IMG/VR virus record: IMGVR_UViG_3300045051_000334
Coordinates: 1-28,737 of that record
Reading direction: 5' to 3' (one strand)
Source: a virus
DNA length: 28,737 nt
Position 1 is the stretch's first letter, and every line of letters starts with the position of its first letter. The notes beneath the pieces were generated by a model, which ran no database searches, was not told the origin of the DNA, and saw only the letters and a program-made list of their open reading frames with translations. Below are positions 1 through 8,280 of this stretch, piece after piece. Position numbers and translations under genes: made by a program.

Positions 1-155
1 CCAGTGACGACCTGGTCGTAGATGAGCTTGCACTGGACAGTGTAGGTGTCCGGATACACAGCAGTGACCACGGCGGGCTCTGGCATCGCCAGGTTCGCCA
101 GCCCTTCGGCCACAATCTCCGACAACAGTCGGTATATGTCCCTCTCTCCGGCCAT
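1..155 (-). CDS. Baseplate protein, N-terminal fragment (possible spike/gpV-like OB-fold protein)
   Basis: Only the first 51 codons are in the window; the gene continues beyond the left edge. The ATG at 155 overlaps the TAA of the upstream hub gene (TAATG), so the two are translationally coupled. The visible protein starts MAGERDIYRLLSEIV and continues with a stretch containing VVTAVYPDTYTVQCKL. This looks like the first strands of an OB-fold, as in baseplate assembly protein V or gp5-like spike proteins. Those usually sit directly after the gpD/gp27-like hub gene, as here. The assignment rests on position and a short fragment, so it is tentative. Confidence 0.5.
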   Translation of the reverse strand, partial: MAGERDIYRLLSEIVAEGLANLAMPEPAVVTAVYPDTYTVQCKLIYDQVVT

Positions 156-1681
156 TAGTCCTTCAGCAGAGACTCGTCCTTGTCGTACGGGTCTTCCACC
201 TGCGTGGTGGTGGTCTTCCGTGTGACGATGTTGGACGGTGTGATGGTGAGATTCGACAGGGCCCTGGAGCGCTCAGGCTTCCTAGATGACACGCTCAGGT
301 TGACCTTGTAGCCCTCTCCCTTGGTGAAGTTGTGGACGCACTTCTCGATGTAGAAGATGCCGTTGAACCTCTCGCTCTGGGCCTCGTCAAATTCGGCGTT
401 GGGCAGGCCATCGACTGCTGGGATGCCGTTGATGAAGACGGCACGGTCCTTGTTCAGCAGGCTGATGGCGCTATTGCCGTTGGCCGTGACGTACACGAAC
501 TTGATGTCGCCAGTGAAAGCCAGCCTGGTGAACTCCTTCAGCTTGGCGATGCCGACGCGCTTGAGCTTCTTGATGTCGCCACCCCATTGCTGGTCGCGGT
601 CCAAGATGCTCATTTCACGGATGCCGTACACCCCCTGGAACGCCAGGAACGTGCTGAGCTCGCTCTCAGACAGGTCGGATGGTGCCTTGAGGTCATCCGG
701 GATGAGGACGACGTACGGCTCCTTCTGGACCTGGAAGTTCTTCATCTTTCGCGTCACCATGCGGATGCGCGTGTGGATGAACTGAGAGCTCATGCGGAAG
801 GTGTAGGCCTCAACATTCTCGCCGACGGTGAGCTGGAACATCTTGGTCGGGTCGGTCTCGACATTCCGACGAGGGCCGAAGTAGAACACCTTGCCGTCGA
901 AGTACGAGATGAGTTCTCGGTTCTCCGATTCCGGGTCAACGCTGGCTTCCATGTACGCCAGAGCTTCGATGACCTCCCAAGCCGACTTGTTCTTGAAGAC
1001 GCTGTCGTCTGGGCCGGGAGCGGTTGCCGCCCTCGGATTGAAGAGGTCGATGGCACTCTTGATTTCTGGCGTCTGCTCGAAATTGGCGTCCATACCAGGC
1101 TTACCGACCATGGCCTGCAGGGCATTCGGGTTGTTCGTGCGGATGGTCTTGTTGTACACCACCTTGGTCTTGGAGATGGTGGCGTCCAGACCGAGGCCGT
1201 ATTTTTTGACCAGCGTCTCGACGATTTGGGTCGCCGTCATCTTCTTGAAGTTGTCGGTGACTTTGTTGTCGAGGAGCAGGGCCGCATAGTTGCGGCCATT
1301 CAGCATGAGCTTGGAGCCGTTACTCTTGCTGTAAGTCGGCTCCGCATCGTCAATGAGGCCGACGATGACCTTGGCGAGCTCGCCCTTCTTGATGTTGTTG
1401 ATGTCGTTGGGGAAGCCGATGTAAACGACTATTTCCTGAAACGGCAGGAACCTGTCGGTGTACTGCCCGCCCTCGTTGTTCAGCTCGATTGAGAAGTCGT
1501 CTGCCCCCGACCCCATGTTCTGTGTGACAGTCACGCGCTCCACGTCGAGGATATCGACAGTGGAGACGAGCTCAGTTTGACGCAGGACCTTCTCGGTCTT
1601 TCCGGTAGGTAGCGTCTCACTGACCCTCTCGTATTTGTAAACGTTGTACTCGACAACGCATACGGGCTGGTCGGAGGCCAT
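155..1681 (-). CDS. Baseplate hub protein (phage late control gpD / gp27-like)
   Basis: A 508-aa protein with ATG start. Residues 30-130 contain a beta-rich segment (TVDILDVERVTVTQNMGSGA, then the FSIELNNEGGQYTDRFLPFQ region). This resembles the first barrel of hub proteins of the gpD/XkdQ/T4 gp27 group, which form the trimeric ring joining tail tube to spike. A later SQFIHTRIRMVTRK segment and a C-terminal FYIEKCVHNFTKGEGYKVNLSVSSRKPE segment fit the second barrel and closing strand of this family. It lies between a LysM baseplate gene and the start of a probable spike gene, the standard order tape measure - LysM protein - hub - spike. Assignment is by pattern and synteny. The last 40 residues are Thr-rich and probably flexible. 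Confidence 0.72.
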   Translation of the reverse strand: MASDQPVCVVEYNVYKYERVSETLPTGKTEKVLRQTELVSTVDILDVERVTVTQNMGSGADDFSIELNNEGGQYTDRFLPFQEIVVYIGFPNDINNIKKGELAKVIVGLIDDAEPTYSKSNGSKLMLNGRNYAALLLDNKVTDNFKKMTATQIVETLVKKYGLGLDATISKTKVVYNKTIRTNNPNALQAMVGKPGMDANFEQTPEIKSAIDLFNPRAATAPGPDDSVFKNKSAWEVIEALAYMEASVDPESENRELISYFDGKVFYFGPRRNVETDPTKMFQLTVGENVEAYTFRMSSQFIHTRIRMVTRKMKNFQVQKEPYVVLIPDDLKAPSDLSESELSTFLAFQGVYGIREMSILDRDQQWGGDIKKLKRVGIAKLKEFTRLAFTGDIKFVYVTANGNSAISLLNKDRAVFINGIPAVDGLPNAEFDEAQSERFNGIFYIEKCVHNFTKGEGYKVNLSVSSRKPERSRALSNLTITPSNIVTRKTTTTQVEDPYDKDESLLKD

Positions 1682-1683
1682 GG

Positions 1684-2781
1684 CTACACCGGGATGATGA
1701 GGACTTGGCCAGGAACCAGGACCGAGGGGTTCTGGAGGTTGTTCGCTGAGGCGATTGGACGCCAGGCTTCAGCGTCGCCATAGAAGGCGTCAGCGATGTC
1801 CTCAATGCGGTCCCCGTCGATGACAGTGTACTTTGTCGGGGGATTCGGCTGGAGCTGAGGAAGCTGGCTGAGGAAAGTCAGCGACACTTCGATGTCGTGC
1901 AGAGCAATGAGGATTCCCTGCCCGGCGTTGGCGATGGTGCTGATGTTGCCCATCATCTGCTGGACGGTGGTGATGTTGTAGTCGATGCGCTGTTGAAGGG
2001 CTTCCAGGTCGCGCTGGGGCGTGGTAATACCGTTGGCCGCGTCAGCGATGACGCTGTTGACCAGGTCCCCGGTCTCGGTGAGCTGGTCAAAGATTTCGTT
2101 GGCCACGCCCAAGAAGTCGCGGACGGGGGAGTACAGCAGGTTCGACACGGCGGCAACGGTGTCGGCGGCTGTGCGGATGGCGGTGTTGATGTTGTTGAAG
2201 AAGGCGCGGATGCCAGTCAGGGCAGACTGTTGTTCCTGGACCTGGATGAAGACCGACGGCACCTGCTGGCGCTCGAAGCCCAGATTCGGGTAGAACTTGA
2301 CCAGCTCAATGTCGTACTCGAAGCGGTCGAGGTTCCCGCGCTGTGCCACGGGCGAGTAGTTGAAGCTCTTAATCTTGACCGTGTGCTCGAAGTCGAGGTA
2401 CTTGAACACCCAGTTCTTGCCAGACACGCGCATGTCTTGGAGCGTCTGGATGTCGTCGATGGCTCGACGGACCAGGCCACCATCGGCGGCGAACACGTCC
2501 TCAAGGACGCCTTTCCAGCTGATGCGCAGTGGCTCAGACCCGACTGACTGCAGGATGGAGCCCTCAGCCGAAGGGATTGGGATTTCGGCGATGGACTGGC
2601 TACCCTTGAAGTCGATGCGCTCTTCAGGGTTGATGGCGAATTCGAAGACGAATGCCGGGAGGGCTGGGTCCGGGTCGGCATCGGCAAGACGCACGATGTT
2701 GTCGCCCATCTGCAAGATGGACGGCACGTCAGGGAGGACGCTGACGAACGGAAAGCTGGTAGTGAACTTAGCCTGGACCAC
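1684..2781 (-). CDS. LysM-domain baseplate/tail protein
   Basis: A 365-aa protein starting with GTG at 2781 behind GAGGTAAGAA, just past the TAA of the tape measure gene. The last ~50 residues (316-365) are a clear LysM domain: YTVIDGDRIEDIADAFYGD, then an Ala-Asn-Asn-Leu-Gln-Asn-Pro stretch and a closing PGQVLIIPV. In contractile tails a LysM protein between tape measure and hub (XkdP or gp53-like) helps attach the baseplate to the tube, and the LysM fold acts structurally rather than on peptidoglycan. Residues 1-180 contain a beta-rich region with FEFAINPEERIDFKG, LRISWKGVLED and FKYLDFEHTVKIKSFNYSP, similar to gp53/XkdP-type N-terminal domains. The middle is helical and Ala/Gln-rich. Confidence 0.75.
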   Translation of the reverse strand: MVQAKFTTSFPFVSVLPDVPSILQMGDNIVRLADADPDPALPAFVFEFAINPEERIDFKGSQSIAEIPIPSAEGSILQSVGSEPLRISWKGVLEDVFAADGGLVRRAIDDIQTLQDMRVSGKNWVFKYLDFEHTVKIKSFNYSPVAQRGNLDRFEYDIELVKFYPNLGFERQQVPSVFIQVQEQQSALTGIRAFFNNINTAIRTAADTVAAVSNLLYSPVRDFLGVANEIFDQLTETGDLVNSVIADAANGITTPQRDLEALQQRIDYNITTVQQMMGNISTIANAGQGILIALHDIEVSLTFLSQLPQLQPNPPTKYTVIDGDRIEDIADAFYGDAEAWRPIASANNLQNPSVLVPGQVLIIPV

Positions 2782-2784
2782 TTC

Positions 2785-4632
2785 TTACCTCGCCGTCTTC
2801 AAGCCGGGTGAGGCGGATGGCGTGGTCTTGCGGCCACGCAGGAGTTCCGCCTTCAGGGCCTCTTCGAATCCCTTGGCATCCTTGATGCCAGAAAGGTCGA
2901 ACTTGGCATTCTCGATGTGGACGCCGCCCTGCCCAATTTCCCGCACCAGCTCTTTGATGCTCTCGCGTTGGGAGATGGAAACAGTGGGGGCGGTGACAGC
3001 CCTGGTCATGGCTGAGATGACGGGCCAGCTCATGCCAGCGTTGTGGAGGGTGCTGATGTCGGCACCGCTAATGGTGGCCCTCGCCTTCCTGGTCTGGCGG
3101 TCGTTCTCGAAGTCCATGATGCGCTCAGCCGTGTTCAACAGCATGATTTCACGCATGGTCTCAAAGATGGCGTGGACCACCTTACTCGACTTCTCAAGGG
3201 TCATGAGCCACTGCGTCGTCTTGTAGGCGATGACGCCAACGACGGCTGGCAGGGCGACCCAAGTCAGCACAGTCGCTGACACGGACAGGAAAGACGCGGC
3301 CATAGCCGTCGCGCTCGCGGCCATGCCGGACAGCATCGCCGACGCGGTGCCCCACAAGGCGACTACCTTCGGCCACGCAGTCACCAAGGCGACCGTGGTC
3401 GTCACGAGCTTGAAGGCGACGCCAGCCGCCTGTCCAAGAGCAACACCGCCAGCCAACACGATTGACGGTATCTTGTTGAGGAGCTTGGTCGTGGTGCTGA
3501 CGGCAGGCAGGTACTTGTCGGCGACTTCCTGTTGGGCGGTCACAAGGCGGTTGTGCAGTGCCTCCATGCGGTCCTTGGCGTTGGCGTCCATGGCCTCAGC
3601 CGCACGGTCCAACGAACCGGAGGAATCCTTGAACTTCGTGGCCATGGCCTGGTAGTCGCCGCCCATCTTTTGGAAGACGGGGGCGAGCGTCAGGCCCATG
3701 CGACCGAAGGTCTGCTGGAGCAGGGTTGCCCTGGCGGTCTCGTTGCTGGTGGACTGGTAGGCCTTGCCAACGACGCTGAGCGCGTCCTTATACGACACAT
3801 TGGCCCGCGTCGCGGCCATCATGGACGTGCGGATGGCGCGGATGGCTTGGTCACTGCTCAACCCGGCGCTCTTAAAGGAACCGTAGATGTTAACCAGCTC
3901 CTGCATGCTGAGACCCACGCCCTTAGCGAAGGGAGCGGTGCTCTGCAAAGCGCCAAGCAGTTCGGTGTAGTCGGTGTTGGTCTCAGATGAGACCTTGGCG
4001 ATGAGGTCCAGCGTCTCGGGGATGGTCTTCAGGTCCTGGCCGAAGGCCTTGGTGACGCCGGAGATTTCCTTAAAGGATTCGACGTAGTCGCCACCAAAAG
4101 CGCCGACCAGCTTGGTCATCGACGCCATGATTTCCTTGGACTCCTCGATGGATTTGCCATCCTTGAGGAGCCTACCGCCAACAGTGGCGATTTGGTTGGA
4201 TGTGATGGTGGAAGCGCTGGCGAGCTCGAAGGACACGCTCTTGAGGTTCCGGAGCTCTTCTGCGGTGACTTTAGACGAGAGCCCAACCTTCGTGAGGGTG
4301 TGCTCCATGTCCATGGCGTCTTTGGTGCCCTTGACCATGCTCGCGCCGACGGCGATTCCGGCGACGCTCATGTTCTCAAATCCGTGGAGCAGGTCTTTGA
4401 CCTTAAGGCCGTTGATGGCGTCGCCCACACCCTTAATCTTCAGCAACCCGGACATGAACGTGCCAACCTTGCCCTCGGCACGGTCGGCTTGGTTGCCCGT
4501 CTTTTCGAGCGTGTCGTTGACCTTCGCCATCGAAGCCATGAACTTCTCAGCCTGGTCTGCCATCGACTTCAAGGCACCGCTGAGTTCATCCCTAGCTTCG
4601 ATTGGAAAAAGTACGCCTTCTCCCTCAGCCAC
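2785..4632 (-). CDS. Tail tape measure protein (TP901-type core)
   Basis: A 615-aa protein starting with GTG at 4632, directly after the stop of the frameshifted chaperone extension. Residues ~105-380 match the TP901 tape-measure core pattern: an EHTLTKVGLSSKVT start, ASASTITSNQIATVGG, SMTKLVGAFGGDY, TDYTELLGALQSTAPFAKG, YGSFKSAGLSSDQAIRAIRT and LLQQTFGRMGLTLAPVFQKMG. Hydrophobic, probably membrane-active helices fill about 390-480. The protein spans the tube lumen, sets tail length and usually leaves with the DNA. At about 1.5 angstrom per residue, 615 residues would give a tail near 90 nm (inference), short for a myovirus. No peptidase or transglycosylase motif is seen in it. Position after the chaperone pair is diagnostic. 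Confidence 0.9.
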   Translation of the reverse strand: MAEGEGVLFPIEARDELSGALKSMADQAEKFMASMAKVNDTLEKTGNQADRAEGKVGTFMSGLLKIKGVGDAINGLKVKDLLHGFENMSVAGIAVGASMVKGTKDAMDMEHTLTKVGLSSKVTAEELRNLKSVSFELASASTITSNQIATVGGRLLKDGKSIEESKEIMASMTKLVGAFGGDYVESFKEISGVTKAFGQDLKTIPETLDLIAKVSSETNTDYTELLGALQSTAPFAKGVGLSMQELVNIYGSFKSAGLSSDQAIRAIRTSMMAATRANVSYKDALSVVGKAYQSTSNETARATLLQQTFGRMGLTLAPVFQKMGGDYQAMATKFKDSSGSLDRAAEAMDANAKDRMEALHNRLVTAQQEVADKYLPAVSTTTKLLNKIPSIVLAGGVALGQAAGVAFKLVTTTVALVTAWPKVVALWGTASAMLSGMAASATAMAASFLSVSATVLTWVALPAVVGVIAYKTTQWLMTLEKSSKVVHAIFETMREIMLLNTAERIMDFENDRQTRKARATISGADISTLHNAGMSWPVISAMTRAVTAPTVSISQRESIKELVREIGQGGVHIENAKFDLSGIKDAKGFEEALKAELLRGRKTTPSASPGLKTAR

Positions 4633-5153
4633 TTAAAGCTCCTCGTACGGAGACTTGATGATGCCAGTGGATTTGGCCTCCATCTGCTTCTGGAGCCCAA
4701 TGACCCACAGCCTCGTAGCCATCGCGTAGAACAAGAACCTAGTAGTCTCTGGCATCTCCATCAGTTCCTCTGCTGTCCATTGACCTGGGAACTGATGGAT
4801 GATTGCCGCGATGTGCTGGACTACTGGTTCTTGAAAAAATCGTCCAGCTCCTGCTCGGTGACGCCGTTCTTACCCGTGCGGTTGAAGCGCGAGTAGACCT
4901 CCTGCAGGACGTCGAGGTCGGCGTTGACCATGTCCAGCATCTCGTCTTCGGACAGCATCGGCTCGGTGCACTGCCGGATGTTTTCGAGCATGAACTGGAA
5001 CGGCTCTTTGCCGGGGTCGAACTTGCGCTGGGAGATGAGCTGGGTCCTCGCGGAGGCCATCTTCAGCGTCACCGACTTCTTGCTGACAGGAAGGGTGATG
5101 GTGAGCTTGCCATCCTTGACGAACTTGAGGAGGTCGAGCGGGGTCTTTTCCAT
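4633..5153 (-). CDS. Tail assembly chaperone long form (gpGT-like), product of -1 frameshift
   Basis: The 110-aa chaperone frame reads ...GAC GAT TTT TTC AAG AAC CAG TAG. The heptamer T TTT TTC (4839-4833) is a classical -1 slippery site just ahead of the stop. After slipping, reading resumes CAA GAA CCA GTA and stays open for 66 codons to TAA at 4635-4633. This gives a fusion of about 173 aa (107 + 66). The extension includes FLFYAMATRLWVIGLQKQME and ends SPYEEL. The tape measure GTG follows the extension stop with no gap. In lambda G/GT and the equivalent genes of most long-tailed phages, short and frameshifted chaperones bind the tape measure during tail assembly. Heptamer, overlap, 66-codon extension and position all agree. 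Frameshift efficiency is unknown. Confidence 0.85.
4821..5153 (-). CDS. Tail assembly chaperone short form (gpG-like)
   Basis: A 110-aa protein, ATG at 5153 with GGAGAGGG upstream. It begins MEKTPLDLLKFVKDGKLTIT and ends in an acidic TEQELDDFFKNQ, a shape typical of gpG-like chaperones: a short beta N-terminus and a helical body with many Asp/Glu. It coats the tape measure while the tube polymerises around it and is absent from the finished virion. It is the first gene after the terminator that follows the tail tube gene, so its level probably depends on read-through. Most ribosomes should end at the TAG at 4823-4821; the rest shift -1 to make the longer form. Sequence similarity was not testable here; the call rests on position and frameshift architecture. 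Confidence 0.82.
   Translation of the reverse strand: MEKTPLDLLKFVKDGKLTITLPVSKKSVTLKMASARTQLISQRKFDPGKEPFQFMLENIRQCTEPMLSEDEMLDMVNADLDVLQEVYSRFNRTGKNGVTEQELDDFFKNQ
4833..4839 (-). promoter_or_regulatory. Programmed -1 ribosomal frameshift site, T TTT TTC
   Basis: On the minus strand, six Ts followed by C in the chaperone frame make the canonical X XXY YYZ heptamer with codons TTT and TTC in P and A sites. The zero-frame stop lies nine bases further on, and the -1 frame stays open to the base before the tape measure start. I did not identify a convincing downstream pseudoknot by eye. Confidence 0.85.
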
Positions 5154-5181
5154 GGTGTTTTCCCTCTCCGTAAGGGTCCGG

Positions 5182-5247
5182 TTTAAAAATCACGGGGCGG
5201 CTGTGAGGCCGGAAACCTCACCCGGACGCGTCCGGTGCCGCCCCGTG
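5182..5247 (-). terminator. Rho-independent terminator after tail tube gene, three-branched
   Basis: A perfect 11-bp GC-rich stem (5237-5247 with 5191-5201) encloses two smaller hairpins: a 14-bp perfect palindrome CCGGACGCGTCCGG (5222-5235) and TGAGG/CCTCA (5204-5208 with 5216-5220). On the minus strand the closing stem is followed by ATTTTTAAAC. It lies right after the tube stop codon and before the chaperone gene, so it would lower expression of chaperone and tape measure relative to sheath and tube. The multi-branched shape is unusual for a simple terminator; an additional RNA-processing role is possible. Confidence 0.75.
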
Positions 5248-5253
5248 GCTGTA

Positions 5254-5730
5254 CTAGGCCCCCGCCTGGGCTTGGGCGTTCGGGCCGGGGGAGGTCGTGC
5301 CGGGGTCGTAGCCGCCGTCGGCCACGCACTCCAGGCGGATGTTCTTGATGTCGTCCGGCGAGCCCGTGGCGACCTCGTAGTTGTGGATGAGGACGTCGAA
5401 GTAGGTCTCGCGGGTGATGCTGTCGGGCGACTTCGTGGTCACGATGACCGTGAAGCGGGGCGGCTTGATGTTCGTGGGCGACGCGGCCTTGTAGGCCCCG
5501 TTGTTGCCCCAGATGAGGCGCACCAGCTCCACGTCAATCCACCCCTTCTCCAGGGTGAACGTGTACACCTTGCGTCCGTCCAGCGTCCGGGGGATTTCCT
5601 TCCCCAGCGGGTCGTACTGCTTGGTGTTCATCTTGTGGGACTGCGTGATGCGCTCGAACTCACCGACGTTCTGCCCCTTGAACGTGACGGTGACGTGTTT
5701 GCCAAGCGCCGGGTCTTTGATGAAAGGCAT
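5254..5730 (-). CDS. Tail tube protein
   Basis: A 158-aa protein, ATG at 5730 behind AGAAGGAGAAGG. It starts MPFIKDPALGKHVTVTFKGQ and contains ERITQSHKMNTKQYDPLGK and YTFTLEKGWIDVELVRLIWG, the beta-sandwich pattern of myovirus tail tube (core) proteins, which stack as hexameric rings inside the sheath. Length is typical. It follows the sheath gene after a 19-bp gap, the usual sheath-tube pair, and is closed by a strong terminator, consistent with high expression of both. The last ~20 residues (Pro, Gly, Ala, Gln) look disordered. Confidence 0.85.
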   Translation of the reverse strand: MPFIKDPALGKHVTVTFKGQNVGEFERITQSHKMNTKQYDPLGKEIPRTLDGRKVYTFTLEKGWIDVELVRLIWGNNGAYKAASPTNIKPPRFTVIVTTKSPDSITRETYFDVLIHNYEVATGSPDDIKNIRLECVADGGYDPGTTSPGPNAQAQAGA

Positions 5731-5749
5731 GGCCTTCTCCTTCTAGAAG

Positions 5750-7621
5750 TTATTGGCCGCTGACGACGCTGGAATCGAAGGACCCGGTGTCGTTGGGCTT
5801 GATGCGGATGACGATGAAGTCCGCCGCATAGGTGGGGAAGATGCCGATGTCAGCGTAGAGGAAGCCCGCCTTCTGGTCGGCCTCGGACGAGTACACGTTC
5901 ACGTAGAACTTCTGGATGGCCCCCTGGCCCTTGAGCTTCTCCATGAAGTCCGTGATGCCCTGCTCCAGGGCGTGGCGCGTCTCGTCGTTGTTGGGCTCGG
6001 AGACCAGGTCCTGGTTGCTCTCGGTGACGCCGCGCACGATTTGGTCGAACAGGCGGCGGATGTTGATTTGGTTGAAGGGGAACGAGATGGTCGTGGTCAG
6101 GCCATCGCGCAGGCGGAAGCCCAGCCGCCCCTTCACCGTCGTCACCACCACGCCGCCCTGGATGAGGTCGGCCAGGTCAGCGTCGTTGATGTCCTTCTCC
6201 ATGCCCAGGATGCCGATGACCTGCTTGTTGCTCGGCGACTTGTAGGGGTCCAGGGTGCCGATGCGCCCGGCCACGGTCGCGGAGGCGTACGCCGACGACA
6301 TGGTCACGGTCGCGTTGGCCAGCTGGTCGAAGACCTTCACGCCGGGGTAGGCCAGCACGATGCGGTCGGAAGCCAGCGCGGCGGCACGGGCCAGCGTGGT
6401 CGCCTTGTCCTCGTTGATGGCACCGCCCACCACGGCGATGCGGTCGTTCATGGCCTTGCAGTGCACGTCCAGGGCCGTGTGGACCGCCGCGCTGGCCTGC
6501 CCGGCGCAGTTGAGGATGTTGACGTTCACGCCCACGAAGGCCTGGATGCCAGTCGGCGTCGGGACGGCGGAGCCGATGTAGTCGGCGTCGGTCGTCACGT
6601 TGCCGTTGGTGCCACCGCTCAGCGGGGTCGAAGCCATCACGGCGGGCAGGTTCGGGGAAGCGCCAGCGGCGGCACGGACCAGGACGGAGGTGTTGTTGAG
6701 GAAGTCCACCAGGTAGCGGGCCGTGCCGGGGGTCATGGTCAGGTTGTCCCAGACCTCCTGCTTGCCGTCGCCCGTGATGGTGAGCTTGACCGTGTTGGGC
6801 TGGGAGCCAGCGGCCACCGCCACCGTGTAGAGGTTGGCGAAGGAGCCGGGCGTCGGGCCGCTCAGGGTCGCGACCACGGCGGTCTGCTCCACCGTCTCGT
6901 TGGCGTAGTGGTCCTGGGTGGTCGTGGCGGTGATGGCCGTGGCCGACACGTTGGTGATGGTGACGGTCTCCTCGTTGGGCTGGGTCTCGTTCAGGATGAC
7001 CTGCTGGCCGATGAGGAAGCCAGCCGCCAGCGGGTTGGCGCTCATGGGGATGACCGCGCCAGCGCCAGCCTGGATGACCAGCTCGCAGGTCTCGGCGGCG
7101 AGGTGGTTGTTGGCCAGGTTGACGGTGATGCTCACGCCGGGGTTGACGGCGGTGATGGTCGTGACCTCTTCGTTGCCGCCGCCACGGTCGATGATGACCT
7201 TCTGGCCGATGGCGAAGCCAGTCGTCGAAGCCAGCTCGACGACCACGCCAGCGCCGATGGCCTCGGGGTTCACCAGGGTGCTGGCCGCGTTGAGGATGTT
7301 GCCGACGATGTCGTCCTTCAGGTCGAGCGACGCGGTGGCCGCGTTGCCAACGCGCAGGATGACCACGCGGCTCGCGCCCTGGTCCATCGCCATCTTCACG
7401 GCCCACATGCCCGTGAGGAAGTTGGGGTTCTGCGTGTTGTCCAGGTCGCCGAACAGGAGCATGGCCTGGGCGAGGTTGGCCACCGAAGTCGGCGTCTGGA
7501 GCGGGCCACGCGAGAACGTGCCGATGATGCCGATGACGTCGAGAGCGTCATCCTGCACCGGGATGCCCGCGCCGTTCAGCAGGACCTCGGGGTAAACGCC
7601 CGGAATGATTTTGCTACCCAT
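5750..7621 (-). CDS. Contractile tail sheath protein with two inserted beta modules
   Basis: A 623-aa protein, ATG at 7621. The N-terminus (MGSKIIPGVYPEVLLNG, then IGIIGTFSRGPLQTPTSV) is the standard start of sheath proteins, whose N-terminal arm links neighbouring subunits. The C-terminal part has VTTVKGRLGFRLRDGLTTTI, INIRRLFDQIVRG and a closing YAADFIVIRIKPNDTGS, the conserved domain that wraps the tube. Residues ~122-185 and ~188-250 are two similar beta-rich modules, each with G-F-x-I-G-Q-x-V-I followed by N-E-E and T-I-T-x-V. They probably face outward on the sheath surface; length is greater than a minimal sheath. The following gene is the tail tube. Confidence 0.93.
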   Translation of the reverse strand: MGSKIIPGVYPEVLLNGAGIPVQDDALDVIGIIGTFSRGPLQTPTSVANLAQAMLLFGDLDNTQNPNFLTGMWAVKMAMDQGASRVVILRVGNAATASLDLKDDIVGNILNAASTLVNPEAIGAGVVVELASTTGFAIGQKVIIDRGGGNEEVTTITAVNPGVSITVNLANNHLAAETCELVIQAGAGAVIPMSANPLAAGFLIGQQVILNETQPNEETVTITNVSATAITATTTQDHYANETVEQTAVVATLSGPTPGSFANLYTVAVAAGSQPNTVKLTITGDGKQEVWDNLTMTPGTARYLVDFLNNTSVLVRAAAGASPNLPAVMASTPLSGGTNGNVTTDADYIGSAVPTPTGIQAFVGVNVNILNCAGQASAAVHTALDVHCKAMNDRIAVVGGAINEDKATTLARAAALASDRIVLAYPGVKVFDQLANATVTMSSAYASATVAGRIGTLDPYKSPSNKQVIGILGMEKDINDADLADLIQGGVVVTTVKGRLGFRLRDGLTTTISFPFNQINIRRLFDQIVRGVTESNQDLVSEPNNDETRHALEQGITDFMEKLKGQGAIQKFYVNVYSSEADQKAGFLYADIGIFPTYAADFIVIRIKPNDTGSFDSSVVSGQ

Positions 7622-7633
7622 GGCTCTTTCTCC

Positions 7634-8278
7634 TTATGCGCTGGGCACAACGACCTGAGTGCCGTTGTACTTCAGGATGTACTTCTGGTTGAGGAACATC
7701 GGCTCTTCAGTCGTCACCAGGTCGCGAACGCGGAGTTCCCACGTCATCACCAGCCTGTAGATGCTTTGAGCTGTTTGTTCCGGTTCTTGTGGCTCTCGGC
7801 CTTCGAGCATCTTCAAGTAGATGAAGTTGCCCTTGGCCGTGGGAATCCTACCCGTTCCGCGAGCCTGCACGTTCAGCAGGGTCGAGAGCTGTGCCAGCAT
7901 CATCGTGCGCTCCCAATTGGAGCGGCAGTACATTTCTGCTTGGCACAGGACCTTGGCCCGGTAGAACTCTTCTTTAGTCGTGACGACCCGACGCTCGAAG
8001 TCCTTGTCCACCACTTTCTTCTTGATGTGGTAGTCCGGGTTTGGCGCGAAGCCGATGGGCCAAAACGTCAGGCTCGGCACGTGCGCCAGCACCCACTTCG
8101 GGTCAGGGGGAGCGGGGTAAACTCGACCAGCCTTTTCGGCCTGGTTGAAGTACCCAGCACTCAGTATCTTCTTGCCAGTGTCGCTCTCGGTAGCGCCTTG
8201 CGGCTTGTACCCGACGCCCACGATGTTGCCTTCGAGGTGTCGCACTACAGCGTCAAAGGCATCATCAAAGTCGAGCAT
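7634..8278 (-). CDS. Putative tail terminator/completion (neck) protein
   Basis: The reading frame is open further upstream, but those residues overlap the preceding gene and are Arg/His-rich shadow. I choose ATG at 8278, three bases past the preceding stop, with AGGTAG as a weak ribosome site, giving 214 aa starting MLDFDDAFDAVVRHLEGN. That start resembles tail-completion proteins, which often begin with a helix and 'ayDaVv'-like text. Position between an HK97 gp10-like gene and the sheath is where the tail terminator is normally encoded. It would cap the tube and sheath and join the head. No diagnostic motif is visible; the call is mostly synteny. Confidence 0.5.
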   Translation of the reverse strand: MLDFDDAFDAVVRHLEGNIVGVGYKPQGATESDTGKKILSAGYFNQAEKAGRVYPAPPDPKWVLAHVPSLTFWPIGFAPNPDYHIKKKVVDKDFERRVVTTKEEFYRAKVLCQAEMYCRSNWERTMMLAQLSTLLNVQARGTGRIPTAKGNFIYLKMLEGREPQEPEQTAQSIYRLVMTWELRVRDLVTTEEPMFLNQKYILKYNGTQVVVPSA

Positions 8279-8280
8279 GG

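Noticed and set aside
332-1492. 386-codon plus-strand frame opposite the hub gene
   Set aside because: Antisense shadow; the hub gene on the minus strand has domain-like text and correct gene order.
4633-4832. The chaperone extension as a separate gene or a sequencing error
   Set aside because: It lacks a start with ribosome site, and the exact T TTT TTC heptamer at the junction is the standard frameshift signal in this position of tail operons.
6177-7406. 409-codon minus-strand frame inside the sheath gene
   Set aside because: Arg/His/Gly/Pro-rich text typical of an alternate frame in GC-rich DNA; the sheath frame is intact, so no frameshift or overlapping gene is needed.
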